This document shows, piece after piece, positions 18,412 to 26,815 of a stretch of DNA of 55,840 nucleotides (its first letter is position 1; each line of letters begins with the position of its first letter). Below the pieces are notes generated by a model. That model was given only the letters and a program-made list of their open reading frames with translations. It was not told the origin of the DNA and did no database searches. The translations under genes were made by a program, and so were the position numbers. The DNA comes from Actinomycetota bacterium (GTDB taxonomy: Bacteria > Actinomycetota > Thermoleophilia > Solirubrobacterales > 70-9): contig JAFDWB010000081.1 in the NCBI GenBank assembly GCA_018268675.1, positions 1-55,840 of the forward strand, read 5' to 3'.

Positions 18412-19164
18412 GTGCGAATCGTCTGCCTTGTCCCCAGCGTCACCGAGCTGCTCTGCGACCTCGGCCTGTCCGAGGAGATCGTCGGGAGGACCGGCTTCTG
18501 CATCCATCCCTGGGAGACGGTGCGGACGATCCCGAAGGTGGGCGGGACCAAGGACGTGAAGCTTGACCGCGTCCGCGAGCTGGCGCCGACGCACGTCGTC
18601 GTCAACGTCGAGGAGAACCGCAAGGAGGACGCCGAGGCGCTCGCCGAGTTCGTCCCCGACGTGGTCGTCACCCACCCCCGGGCGCCGCGCGACAACCTCG
18701 ACCTCTATCGCCAGATGGGCGCCGCGTTCGATCGCGAGCGCGAGGCGGAGGAGCTGTGCTGGCGCTTCGAGGAGGCCTACGAGCGCGCTGCGGCGAGCGC
18801 CGGCGAGCCCCGCGACGTCCTCTACCTGATCTGGCGCGACCCCTGGATGACGGTCGCGCCCGACACGTACATCTCGCAGACCCTGGCGCTCTTCAACTGG
18901 CACACCGTCCAGCCCCTTCCCGACGCTTGTCCTCGATACGAAGACAAGCGTCGGTACCCCGAGGTCGACCTGGCGGACTTCGCCGGGGTCGACGAGGTGT
19001 TGCTGAGCTCCGAGCCCTTCCACTTCAAGGACCGCCACCGGGACGAGGTGGCGAGCCTCGTCCCGGGTGCGGCGGTCTCTCTGATCGACGGGGAGATGAC
19101 CTCTTGGTATGGCTCCCGCGCGATCGCCGGCCTCGACTATCTGGCCGGCTTCACCGCCCGTTGA
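18412..19164 (+). CDS. Cytosolic BtuF/TroA-like helical-backbone metal-receptor protein
   Basis: Predicted 250 aa, GTG start two bases after the icmF stop. It begins MRIVCLVPSVTELLCDLGL and continues GRTGFCIHPWE and VGGTKDVKLDRV, the pattern of periplasmic B12/haem/siderophore-binding proteins (BtuF, FhuD). It has neither a signal peptide nor a lipobox, so it should stay in the cytosol. Immediate coupling to a B12 enzyme suggests a role in cobalamin handling, which is inference. Residues near 171-182 (DACPRYEDKRR) are encoded by the 35-bp palindrome described separately. Its 3' end overlaps the convergent phosphoesterase gene by 14 bases. Confidence 0.75.
   Translation: MRIVCLVPSVTELLCDLGLSEEIVGRTGFCIHPWETVRTIPKVGGTKDVKLDRVRELAPTHVVVNVEENRKEDAEALAEFVPDVVVTHPRAPRDNLDLYRQMGAAFDREREAEELCWRFEEAYERAAASAGEPRDVLYLIWRDPWMTVAPDTYISQTLALFNWHTVQPLPDACPRYEDKRRYPEVDLADFAGVDEVLLSSEPFHFKDRHRDEVASLVPGAAVSLIDGEMTSWYGSRAIAGLDYLAGFTAR
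18920..18954 (+). repeat. Protein-coding palindromic element, copy 2
   Basis: Sixteen-bp arms with one mismatch around ATA. It is identical to the gene-sense strand of the copy at 7593-7627 except for one base. Here it is read in another frame, giving DACPRYEDKRR, between LFNWHTVQPLP and RYPEVDL, a surface loop position in this family. Confidence 0.85.
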
Positions 19165-20884
19165 CGGCGAGCGTTTCCGTCCCTTCGATCTGGACCGCTT
19201 CGAGGGCGCCCGGATCGAGGCCGAGCAGGCTCAGGATCGTCGGCGCGATCTGGGTCGTCTCGACCGTTTCGTCGTGCACCGCCGGGTGGCTGACCGGGCC
19301 GCCCGAGATCAGCAGCGGGACGTTGCGGTCGTCGCCGGCGGCGCCACCGTGCTCGGCGATCTTCGACTTCTTGCTGGTGTAGACGACGCCGTACTGGGCG
19401 ATCCCGAAGATGTCGGGGACCCGCGGGTCGGTGACCGAGGTGCCGAAGTATTCGGCCGCTTCTTCACCGGCGTAGATCTTCGACAGGCCGGAACTGGTGT
19501 AGGGCTTCGGCGCGCCGTTGATGTCGTTGCCGGTCCCGTTCTGGGCCAGCAGGTACTGCTTGGCGAAGGCCAGCGCTTCCGGCGTGCGGTAGTGCAGCCA
19601 GAGGATCATGCCGTCGTCGTCCATCGAGAAGGCCACCAGCGGTTCGGTGTCTTCCGGGTGGGCGGCAGCCCACGCTTCGTCCATCCCTTCGAGGATGGGC
19701 CCGTCCGCGATCCGGGTCAGCGCCGACGGCTTGGTCGGTGACTGGCCGTGCTTGGCCGAGAGGATCACCACCGTGGAGGAGGCGAGGCCCTTCGCGTGCA
19801 GGGCGGCGAGCATCGAGCCGACCTTGGTGTTGACGTATTCGAGGGCGCGGCGGAGGAGCGGCCCGGGGGTGGTGCCGTTCGCTTCGTAGCCCCCTTTCAG
19901 GCCGTCCGATTCGGGCAGCTTCTCGGCCGTCGAGACGGTCTGGAAGTTCATCCCGAAGATCCCCGGCGTGCCGACCTTTTCGGTGCCGCTGTGGTCGTAC
20001 CCCTTGATCTCGTTGATCACCGCCTGGACCTTGTAGGAGTCGTACTGCTCGGTCAGCGCGTTGTCGGTGGTCCAGTCGTTGGTGTCACCTTCCTGCGGCG
20101 CGTCGCTGTTGATCTCCGGGGTGAAGAGGTCGTCGATCCCTTCGCCGCTCGGGCCCTGGAGCAGGTCGTAGGCGGCGTGCTTGTCCACCCAGGCCGTGCG
20201 CAGGCCCGCTTCCTTCGCGACTTCGAAGATCGTGTTGACGCGGAGGTAGGAGTGCGGGTAGACCGGTTCGCAGGTGGTCGGGTCGACCGGCAGCGCGGCC
20301 GGGTTCAGCAGCGTCGCCGGGTTGCCGGTCATGTTCAGGATGTTGCCCGGCAGGCCGGGCAGGCCCTGGCCGGCGTCGATCGAGTGCAGGTTCTTGTCGG
20401 CTTCCTCGGTGAACAGGACTTCGGCGCCGGGCTTCGCGCCTTCGCAGTTGGTGGTGCCGGCCGGCAGCAGTTCCCGGTTGTACTCTTCGTCGTAGTAGAT
20501 GCCGGTGGTGCCGGGGTTCCCGCCGGTCACCTGGGCGACCATGCCGGGGAAGGAGTCGGAGGGCACCGGGGTCTGCGCGTGCGTGTACTGGACGCCGTGG
20601 TCGACGAGCGAGGCGAGCGCCGAGTGCGGGTGCTTGGTGACGTACCAGTGCAGGTCGGACTGATGCATGCCGTCGACCGAGAGCAGCAGCACGTGTTCGG
20701 CGTGGTGGGGCGCTTGCGGCCGGCCGCCCTGTTCGCCCTGTTCGTTCTGATTGCCCTGACCGCCTTCGTGGCTCGCGGCCACGGCGATCGAGGCGACCAC
20801 GAGCATCATCGCGGCGATCGCGGCCGCCACCAGGACGCCACGTCGCGAACGGGATAGCTTGGTCCTCATTCGGTTCCTTTCCAT
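19151..20884 (-). CDS. Secreted alkaline-phosphatase-superfamily phosphodiesterase/phosphatase
   Basis: Predicted 577 aa with an Arg-rich twin-type N-terminus (SRSRRGVLVAAAIAAMMLV) and a signal cut near ASHEG. The superfamily metal site is visible as VDGMHQSDL (first Asp), PSDSFPG (nucleophile Ser, where NPP enzymes have Thr/Ser), AKHGQSP and AEHGGAAGDDRNVPLL (late His and Asp). This matches type I phosphodiesterase/nucleotide pyrophosphatase relatives that release phosphate outside the cell. A second in-frame ATG at 20869 (MRTKLSRS) could also be the start. Glu codons are nearly all GAA. Confidence 0.8.
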   Translation of the reverse strand: MERNRMRTKLSRSRRGVLVAAAIAAMMLVVASIAVAASHEGGQGNQNEQGEQGGRPQAPHHAEHVLLLSVDGMHQSDLHWYVTKHPHSALASLVDHGVQYTHAQTPVPSDSFPGMVAQVTGGNPGTTGIYYDEEYNRELLPAGTTNCEGAKPGAEVLFTEEADKNLHSIDAGQGLPGLPGNILNMTGNPATLLNPAALPVDPTTCEPVYPHSYLRVNTIFEVAKEAGLRTAWVDKHAAYDLLQGPSGEGIDDLFTPEINSDAPQEGDTNDWTTDNALTEQYDSYKVQAVINEIKGYDHSGTEKVGTPGIFGMNFQTVSTAEKLPESDGLKGGYEANGTTPGPLLRRALEYVNTKVGSMLAALHAKGLASSTVVILSAKHGQSPTKPSALTRIADGPILEGMDEAWAAAHPEDTEPLVAFSMDDDGMILWLHYRTPEALAFAKQYLLAQNGTGNDINGAPKPYTSSGLSKIYAGEEAAEYFGTSVTDPRVPDIFGIAQYGVVYTSKKSKIAEHGGAAGDDRNVPLLISGGPVSHPAVHDETVETTQIAPTILSLLGLDPGALEAVQIEGTETLAVNGR

Positions 20885-20977
20885 CGATGGACGCGTCGGA
20901 CTTGACTGCGGACGAGGGGTCGAACGCTTCCGCCGCCGGGCCGGGGTGGCGTTACCGCGCTGTTACTCCGGGGTGAA
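20885..20977. promoter_or_regulatory. Divergent promoter region, phosphoesterase and mannosyltransferase
   Basis: Ninety-three bases between two divergent starts. It contains two GTTAC-type half sites 11-12 bases apart (GCGTTACCGCGCTGTTACTCC near 20950-20970), which could serve a response regulator. No clear -35/-10 pair. Confidence 0.3.
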
Positions 20978-22405
20978 ATGGACGTGGATCCAGGTCACAA
21001 TCGTGAGAACGAGATGAGCAACCGGACACAGAGCTCTAATCCAGGTTTAAACCTGCGCGGCGATCGTGTCGGCGTGTCCATCTCCGTTCCGGGCTTGCCG
21101 CGGGTCGCGGACGGGCCCGCAGATGCGCCGGCGTCGGACCCGTCGCGGCTGACGGCATGGATCGGGCTGGGCGGGCTCCTCGCTGCCAGCTTCCTGATCT
21201 GCGTCTCGGCGACGCGCAGCGAACTGCTCCTGCCGAGCACCCTGCGCCCGCTCCCCGGCTGGCTCGCCGGGCCGCTGGCGGGGGCCGGCGCCAGCCTCGG
21301 CCTCGCCGAGCTCGTCGTCGTCTTCATCGTCCTCTTCGTCTCCTACGCGGTCACCGCCAACACCTCCCAGCGGCTCTCCGCCCGCGTCGTCCTGGTCGCG
21401 ATCCTCGCGCTCCATGCGATGGCGCTGCTGGCGCCGCCGCTCTTCTCCAGCGACGTCTTCAGCTACGCCGCCTACGCCAAGATCGGCACCGTCTACGGGG
21501 CCAACCCCTACCTGCACGGACCCGACGCGTTCCCGCTGGAAGCGCTCCACCCGCTGATCGGGGTCGAGTGGTCGAGCACGCCGACCGTCTACGGGCCGGT
21601 CTTCACCGTGCTCAGCTACCTGCTGGTCCCGCTCGGGATCGCCGCCAACGTGCTTGCCTACAAGGCCGTCGCGGCCGCCTCGAGCCTCGCCCTCTGCTTC
21701 CTCATCTGGCGCGCCGCGCAACTCCGCGGGCTCGACCCGGTGAAGGCGGCCGCGCTCGTCGGCCTCAACCCGATCATCGTCCTCTTCGGCGTCGGTGGCG
21801 GCCACAACGACCTGCTGATGCTGGCGCTGCTCGCCGCCGGCCTGTACGTGCTCCTGCAGGAACGGGCGATGCCGAGCGGGGCGCTGATGGTGACGGCGAC
21901 CGCGGTGAAGCTGACCGCGGGCCTGATGCTGCCGTTCGCCCTGATCGCCGAGCGGCGGATGACGGAGCGCTCGGCCCGCTACCGGCTGCTCCTCGGCGCC
22001 ACGATCGCCGCCAGCGTGGTCCTGCTGCTCGCCTTCGCGCTCTGGGGCACCGGCCCGCTGCAGATGCTCGGCACCCTGCAGGGCATCCAGGCCAAAGGCG
22101 GCCCCCACAGCCTGGTCGGCTTCACGGCCACCGAGCTCGGCGCCCCGGGCCTGACCGGCCCCCTCGACAGCGCGCTCACGGTCGTCTTCGCCGTCACCCT
22201 CGTCTGGCTCCTGCATGCCGTCTGGATCGGGCGGATCGACTGGATCGCCGGCGCCGGCTGGGCCACCGCGGTGCTCCTGCTGACGACCGGCTTCCTCGTC
22301 CCCTGGTACATCGGCTGGCTGATCCCCCTCGCCGCCCTCGGCCGCGACCGCCGGTTGCTGGGCGTCGCGATCTTCCTCACGGGGGTGGGGCTGACGACGC
22401 TGTGA
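20978..22405 (+). CDS. GT-C polyprenol-phosphate mannosyltransferase-like membrane protein (MptB/GT87 type)
   Basis: Predicted 475 aa (or 463 from ATG at 21014, MSNRTQSS). At least ten membrane segments. The first extracytoplasmic loop has SSDVFSYAAYAKIGTVYG followed by ANPYLHGPDAF, the acidic loop typical of GT-C enzymes that use polyprenyl-phosphate mannose. GGGHNDLLML and VPWYIGWLIPLA are conserved in MptB-like proteins. The expected role is extension of a mannan/lipomannan-type glycan on the outer face of the membrane. The sugar donor is inferred from family only. Confidence 0.75.
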   Translation: MDVDPGHNRENEMSNRTQSSNPGLNLRGDRVGVSISVPGLPRVADGPADAPASDPSRLTAWIGLGGLLAASFLICVSATRSELLLPSTLRPLPGWLAGPLAGAGASLGLAELVVVFIVLFVSYAVTANTSQRLSARVVLVAILALHAMALLAPPLFSSDVFSYAAYAKIGTVYGANPYLHGPDAFPLEALHPLIGVEWSSTPTVYGPVFTVLSYLLVPLGIAANVLAYKAVAAASSLALCFLIWRAAQLRGLDPVKAAALVGLNPIIVLFGVGGGHNDLLMLALLAAGLYVLLQERAMPSGALMVTATAVKLTAGLMLPFALIAERRMTERSARYRLLLGATIAASVVLLLAFALWGTGPLQMLGTLQGIQAKGGPHSLVGFTATELGAPGLTGPLDSALTVVFAVTLVWLLHAVWIGRIDWIAGAGWATAVLLLTTGFLVPWYIGWLIPLAALGRDRRLLGVAIFLTGVGLTTL

Positions 22406-22472
22406 CGGTGGGTGGGGGTCGCGACGGCCTCGGGTCCGGGTCCGGGCGGCCCGATACCAGGCCCCCGGGAAG

Positions 22473-22517
22473 CGCGCCGCATATCGGGGCGCCCTGAGCG
22501 CCCCGATATTCGGCGCG
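22473..22517 (+). terminator. Long hairpin after the mannosyltransferase gene, terminator-like
   Basis: Arms CGCGCCG-c-ATATCGGGGCGC and its complement with one mismatch around a 5-base loop, followed by TCTTTCT. The stem of 19 pairs is far longer than random. It also sits directly before the box-2 repeat, as do hairpins beside box 2 in the other copies, so it may belong to that element. Confidence 0.55.
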
Positions 22518-22530
22518 TCTTTCTGACCAA

Positions 22531-22555
22531 TGAGGAAGACGGGAGGAAGGGTGAC
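22531..22555 (-). repeat. Box 2 of the intergenic element, copy C (reversed)
   Basis: TGAGGAAGACGGGAGGAAGG plus GTGAC matches the reverse complement of 14096-14120 at 23 of 25 bases and of 43728-43752 at 22 of 25. Boxes 1 and 4 were not found nearby. The rest of this 320-base gap (22406-22725) holds the hairpin listed separately and the response-regulator promoter region. Confidence 0.6.
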
Positions 22556-22725
22556 GTCCCCGGCATCGTCCTCACGAGGTCCCACTTCGGTGACGGACCC
22601 ATGCCGCTCCCGTGCCCGTCCCTTGTCCCATCTGTGGCCGCCGATCTGCGGCCCCAATCTGACAGGCTCCGGCCCACGGGCCGCGATCTCATCCCAGCTT
22701 CATCTAGGCGGCGGATCTTGGGTTC

Positions 22726-23442
22726 ATGCGTGTGCTCGTGATCGAGGACGAAACGAAGATGGCGGCGTTGCTGCGGCGAGGGCTGACCGAGGACGGGCTC
22801 ACCGTCGATGTCGCCGAGGACGGCGAGCACGGGCTGCCGATGGCGGGCTCGGTGCCCTACGACGCCGTCGTGCTCGACGTGATGCTGCCCGGGATCGACG
22901 GGATCGAGACCTGTCGCCGGCTGCGCCAGGACGGGGTCTGGGCGCCGGTCCTGATGCTGACCGCGCGGGGGTCGCTGGACGACCGGGTCGCCGGGCTCGA
23001 CGGCGGCGCCGACGACTATCTGGTCAAGCCGTTCGCCTTCGCCGAGCTCCTGGCCCGCCTGCGCGCCCTGGTCCGCCGCGGCTCGATCGAACGCCCGCCG
23101 GTGATCGAGGTCGGTGACCTGCGCCTCGACCCCGGTACCCGCCAGGTCTGGCGCGGAGACACCGAGATCGAGTTGTCCTCGAAGGAATTCACCCTGCTGG
23201 AAATCTTCATGCGCCACCCCGGTTACGTGCTCTCGCGCACGCAGATCCTCGAGCAGGCCTGGGAGTATGACTTCGAGCGCCGCTCCAACGTGGTCGAGGT
23301 GTACGTCCGGTACCTACGCAAAAAGATCGATCTCCCGTTCGAACGAACGTCGATCGAGACGGTGCGGGGCGCCGGCTATCGCCTGCGAAAAGACGGCGGC
23401 AGTGGAGATTCGTCCACTTCGCCGACTTTTAGTGGCGAATAA
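22726..23442 (+). CDS. OmpR/PhoB-family response regulator, orphan
   Basis: Predicted 238 aa. Receiver domain with acidic pocket E7/D8, phospho-acceptor Asp 51 ([12 protein letters not shown]) and K in [12 protein letters not shown], then a winged-helix DNA-binding domain (about 125-225, VRYLRKKID and [10 protein letters not shown]). No histidine kinase gene adjoins it. It is followed by two membrane proteins of unknown function that it may regulate. The nearest kinase in the window (29278) is coupled to another regulator. Confidence 0.9.
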   Translation: MRVLVIEDETKMAALLRRGLTEDGLTVDVAEDGEHGLPMAGSVPYDAVVLDVMLPGIDGIETCRRLRQDGVWAPVLMLTARGSLDDRVAGLDGGADDYLVKPFAFAELLARLRALVRRGSIERPPVIEVGDLRLDPGTRQVWRGDTEIELSSKEFTLLEIFMRHPGYVLSRTQILEQAWEYDFERRSNVVEVYVRYLRKKIDLPFERTSIETVRGAGYRLRKDGGSGDSSTSPTFSGE

Positions 23443-23488
23443 GAGAATTCTCACGTTGGTCCAATCAGCACACTCCACCCTGCCCGCC

Positions 23489-24706
23489 ATGAACTCATCC
23501 CAGGCAATCATCAGCCCGGCGCCGAGCTACGGACGCCGCATGCTCAACAAGGTTCCCGAGATCACCCTGTACTTCTGGATCATCAAGATCCTCTGTACCA
23601 CTGTCGGCGAGACGTTCGCCGACAACCTGAACGAAAATCTCGGCCTCGGCCTCACCAACACCTCCTACATCATGGGCGCGGTCCTGATCGCGGTCATGGT
23701 CGCGCAATTCCGCTCCCGCCGGTACATCCCGGGCATCTACTGGTTGGCGGTGGTGCTGATCAGCGTCGTCGGCACCTTGATCAGCGACAACCTGGTCGAA
23801 AACTACGGCGTCACGTTGGAAACCACGACGGCAGCCTTCAGCATCTGTCTGATCAGTGTGTTTGCCGTCTGGTTCTGGAGTGAGCGCACCCTCTCCGTTC
23901 ACACGATCGTGACCAGCAAACGAGAGGTCTTCTACTGGCTGACGATCCTCTTCACCTTCGCCCTCGGCACCTCGGCGGGCGACCTGATCTCGGAGAAGCT
24001 CGCCCTCGGCTACCTGCCGACGGTCGGGATCTTCGCGGGCATCATCGCGCTGGTCGCCTTCTGCCACTTCGCCCTGAGGATGAACGCGATCCTCTCCTTC
24101 TGGCTCGCCTACATCATGACCCGGCCGCTCGGCGCCTCGATCGGCGACTATCTCGCCTCGCCGAAGGCGGCGGGGGGCCTCGGCCTCGGCACCACCATGA
24201 CCTCGATCCTGTTCCTCTCGACGATCCTCGCCCTGGTCATCTTCCTTGCGGTCTCGAAGCGGGACGTGATCCTTTCCGGAGCCGCCGCCGCACCCTCGGG
24301 AGCCGATCCGGCGGTGCTCGTGGTGCTGAACAAGGTGGCGCCGACGGAGTCGCTGCTCGACGCGGTCCGCCGGCACGCGGCGCACGCACCGGCCGCGTTC
24401 CGGGTGCTCATCCCGAACCCTCACAACCTCGGCTTCGACCACGGCGAGCCGCACAGCGCGAGCGGCGAAGCGCTGCTTGCCGGTGCGATCCCGCCGCTCA
24501 GCGAGGCGGCCGCCGGAGAGGTCACCGGGAGGGTCGCGAACAGTCCCAACGCCTACGATGACATCGTCGAAGAGCTCGACCTCGGCAGCTACACTCACAT
24601 CATTCTGGAGACGCCGCCGACGCACCTGTCGCACTGGCTCCACGTCGATCTGCCGCACCGTGTCGCGCAGCTGGGAGTGCCGATCGAGGCGGTCGCCGCG
24701 GCGTGA
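23489..24706 (+). CDS. COG4705-type repeat membrane protein with C-terminal soluble domain
   Basis: Predicted 405 aa. The first 270 residues hold eight hydrophobic helices built from four similar units, each with a G-x-x-x-(A/S/G)D-x-L core: GETFADNL, GTLISDNL, GTSAGDLI and GASIGDYL. This gives one acidic residue per repeat inside the membrane region, a layout expected of an ion or metal translocator. The rest (about 275-405) is a soluble alpha/beta domain beginning DPAVLVVLNKVAPTESLLDAVRRHA that resembles a UspA-like module. The start chosen follows no strong ribosome site, and ATG at 23540 is an alternative. It overlaps the next gene by GTGA. Confidence 0.65.
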   Translation: MNSSQAIISPAPSYGRRMLNKVPEITLYFWIIKILCTTVGETFADNLNENLGLGLTNTSYIMGAVLIAVMVAQFRSRRYIPGIYWLAVVLISVVGTLISDNLVENYGVTLETTTAAFSICLISVFAVWFWSERTLSVHTIVTSKREVFYWLTILFTFALGTSAGDLISEKLALGYLPTVGIFAGIIALVAFCHFALRMNAILSFWLAYIMTRPLGASIGDYLASPKAAGGLGLGTTMTSILFLSTILALVIFLAVSKRDVILSGAAAAPSGADPAVLVVLNKVAPTESLLDAVRRHAAHAPAAFRVLIPNPHNLGFDHGEPHSASGEALLAGAIPPLSEAAAGEVTGRVANSPNAYDDIVEELDLGSYTHIILETPPTHLSHWLHVDLPHRVAQLGVPIEAVAAA

Positions 24707-25497
24707 CCCGTCGGTCGTCACTCGGTTCGAGGCACACCTACTCGAAGGTGCCTGAAGTCACCGCCTGGTTCTGGGTGGTGAAGGCACTGACCACCGCGAT
24801 GGGCGAGTCAACGTCAGATTGGCTCGTCCACGCGATGGTTCCGCAGATCGCGGTCGTGCTCGGCGCGATCGCGTTCACCGTCGCGATCTACATCCAGTTC
24901 ACCAAGGACCGCTACATCCCGTCCTGTTACTGGTTCGCGGTGGCGATGGTAGGTGTCTTCGGGACGATGGCGGCCGATGTCCTCCACGTGGGGTTCGGCG
25001 TTCCCTATATCGCCTCGACGATCTTCTTCGCGATCGCTCTCTTCGTGGTATTCCGCACCTGGTACCGGGTCGAGGGGACGCTGTCCATCCACAGCATCCA
25101 CACACCGCGCCGGGAGATGTTCTACTGGGCGGCGGTGCTCGCCACCTTCGCCCTCGGCACCGCCGCGGGGGATCTCACCGCCTACACCCTCGGGATCGGC
25201 TACTTCGGCTCGATCCTTCTCTTCGCCGCGATCATCCTGATCCCGACGGTCGGTTACTACTACTTCACCATGGGCTCGATCCTCGCCTTCTGGTTCGCCT
25301 ACGTGGTCACCCGGCCGCTCGGCGCCTCGGTCGCCGACTGGCTCTCGAAACCGGAGGGCGCCGGCCTCGGTGCCGGTCTGGTCAGCTTCGTCTTCGCCGC
25401 CGCGATCGTCCTGATCGTCCGCCACCTGGCGATCACCCGCAAGGACACGCCCTACGACCAGCTGCCCGACCCGGTCCTCGCCGCCGAGAGCGGCTGA
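24703..25497 (+). CDS. COG4705-type repeat membrane protein
   Basis: Predicted 264 aa, GTG start overlapping the previous stop. It is paralogous to the membrane half of the upstream gene and again shows four repeats with GESTSDWL, GTMAADVL, GTAAGDLT and GASVADWL. It lacks the soluble C-terminal domain. Paired expression suggests a hetero-oligomer. Substrate unknown. Confidence 0.65.
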   Translation: MTRRSSLGSRHTYSKVPEVTAWFWVVKALTTAMGESTSDWLVHAMVPQIAVVLGAIAFTVAIYIQFTKDRYIPSCYWFAVAMVGVFGTMAADVLHVGFGVPYIASTIFFAIALFVVFRTWYRVEGTLSIHSIHTPRREMFYWAAVLATFALGTAAGDLTAYTLGIGYFGSILLFAAIILIPTVGYYYFTMGSILAFWFAYVVTRPLGASVADWLSKPEGAGLGAGLVSFVFAAAIVLIVRHLAITRKDTPYDQLPDPVLAAESG

Positions 25498-25533
25498 GCG
25501 GGCCCGCCTTGGGCGGCCGGCGGGCCGCAACTG

Positions 25534-25550
25534 TCAGAGTTCTTTCAGAG
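25534..25550 (+). promoter_or_regulatory. Direct repeat TCAGAG-N5-TCAGAG, candidate response-regulator site
   Basis: Two TCAGAG hexamers spaced 11 bases start to start, about 47 bases before the TTG start at 25597. An 11-bp direct repeat is the usual layout for OmpR-family regulators, and such a regulator is the fourth gene of the downstream unit. A GC inverted repeat at about 25499-25529 precedes it and may end the upstream operon. Confidence 0.45.
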
Positions 25551-25596
25551 AGCGTGCCTACGCTCGAACGGTCCCAAGTTTCGCCAGGAGGCCGCT

Positions 25597-26790
25597 TTGA
25601 ACTTTCTTCGCCGTATCTCGACCCGTCGACTGATCGCGATCTGCGCGCTTGCGCTGGTGCTGGTGATCGGCGGCACGACGGTTGCGCTCGCCACCTCCGG
25701 GGGTGGACCGAAGCCGCCCGCCAAGCCGCTGGCCAACGCCGTGCACGATGCGCTCGAAGCGCCGAGCGTGCCCGGGATCAGCGCCGAAGTGCACTTCACC
25801 AACAACCTGATCGACGCGTCGAGCCTCGAAGGCAAAGACCCGATCCTGGCCGGGGCCAGCGGTCGGCTCTGGGCCTCGCCCGCCGGGGAAGGCAAGCTGC
25901 GGCTCGAGCTGCAGGCCGAAGAAGGCGGCAACGACAGCCAGGTGCTGGTCGAAGGTCACCACTTCCAGGTGTATGACGGGACCTCGGAAACGGTCTACGA
26001 AGGCACGCTGCCGGAGGAAAAGGGCGGACAGGGCGAAGAAGCCGAAGCGGGAACGCCCTCGGTCGAAGACATCGAAAAGGCGATCGGCAACGCCGAACAG
26101 CACGTCAACCTGAGCGGCGCGATCCCCTCCGACGTCGCCGGCAAGGCCACCTACACGCTGCAGGCGTCGCCGAGCCACGACGGCGGGCTGCTCGGCCGGG
26201 TGGAGTTCGCCTGGGACGCCGCCAACGGCATCCCGCTGCGGGCCGCCGTGTACTCGAGCGAAAGCTCCTCGCCGGTGCTCGAACTGGCCGCCGAAAACGT
26301 CAGCTTCGAAGCGGTGCCGGAATCGGTGTTCGAAATCTCGCCGCCCGCGGAAGCGAAAGTGGTGAACTTCTCGCCCGCCGAACTGGAAGGCCCGCACGGG
26401 CACGCGACCGAAGTGGTCGGGTCCCAGGCGGTCTCGCAGGCGGTCGACTTCCCGCTCACCGCACCGGCGAGCCTCGCCGGCCTGCCCCAGTCCGAAGTCC
26501 GGGCGATCGAAGTCGGCGGCCACACCGCGGCGCTCGTCACCTACGGCAAGGGCCTCGGCGGGATCGCCGTGATCGAGTCGAAGAGCGAACCGGGCGGCGA
26601 AGGCGGCTCGCCGATGGGCGGCGGCGAAGGCGCGCCCAGCCTGCCGAAGGTCGTGATCGGCAACGTGAAGGGCGAAGAGCTCGACACGGCGCTCGGCTCG
26701 GCCCTCTGGTTCAGCCGCGGCGGGGTCGACTATGCGGTGCTCGGCTCGGTGCCGCCGGCCGCGGTGGAGGCGGCGGCGCGAGGCCTCTGA
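25597..26790 (+). CDS. Exported LolA/RseB-like protein
   Basis: Predicted 397 aa from a TTG start, chosen because CCAGGAGGCC lies at the right distance. N-terminus MNFLRRISTRRLIAICALAL is a signal peptide or anchor. The body alternates beta strands typical of the LolA/RseB half-barrel that binds lipid or senses envelope stress (KATYTLQASP, LLGRVEFAWDAANGIPLRAAVY, FEISPPAEAKV). Glu codons are GAA throughout. It lies 25 bases before an ABC transporter gene pair and two-component genes, suggesting an envelope lipid or stress function. Confidence 0.65.
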   Translation: MNFLRRISTRRLIAICALALVLVIGGTTVALATSGGGPKPPAKPLANAVHDALEAPSVPGISAEVHFTNNLIDASSLEGKDPILAGASGRLWASPAGEGKLRLELQAEEGGNDSQVLVEGHHFQVYDGTSETVYEGTLPEEKGGQGEEAEAGTPSVEDIEKAIGNAEQHVNLSGAIPSDVAGKATYTLQASPSHDGGLLGRVEFAWDAANGIPLRAAVYSSESSSPVLELAAENVSFEAVPESVFEISPPAEAKVVNFSPAELEGPHGHATEVVGSQAVSQAVDFPLTAPASLAGLPQSEVRAIEVGGHTAALVTYGKGLGGIAVIESKSEPGGEGGSPMGGGEGAPSLPKVVIGNVKGEELDTALGSALWFSRGGVDYAVLGSVPPAAVEAAARGL

Positions 26791-26815
26791 GGCCCCGCGG
26801 ACCGCGGTGGAGGCG

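Noticed and set aside
22530-23117. Long frame starting at box 2 and running across the response regulator in another phase
   Set aside because: It overlaps a certain gene and becomes Arg-rich noise. Only the first nine codons are shared with other copies.
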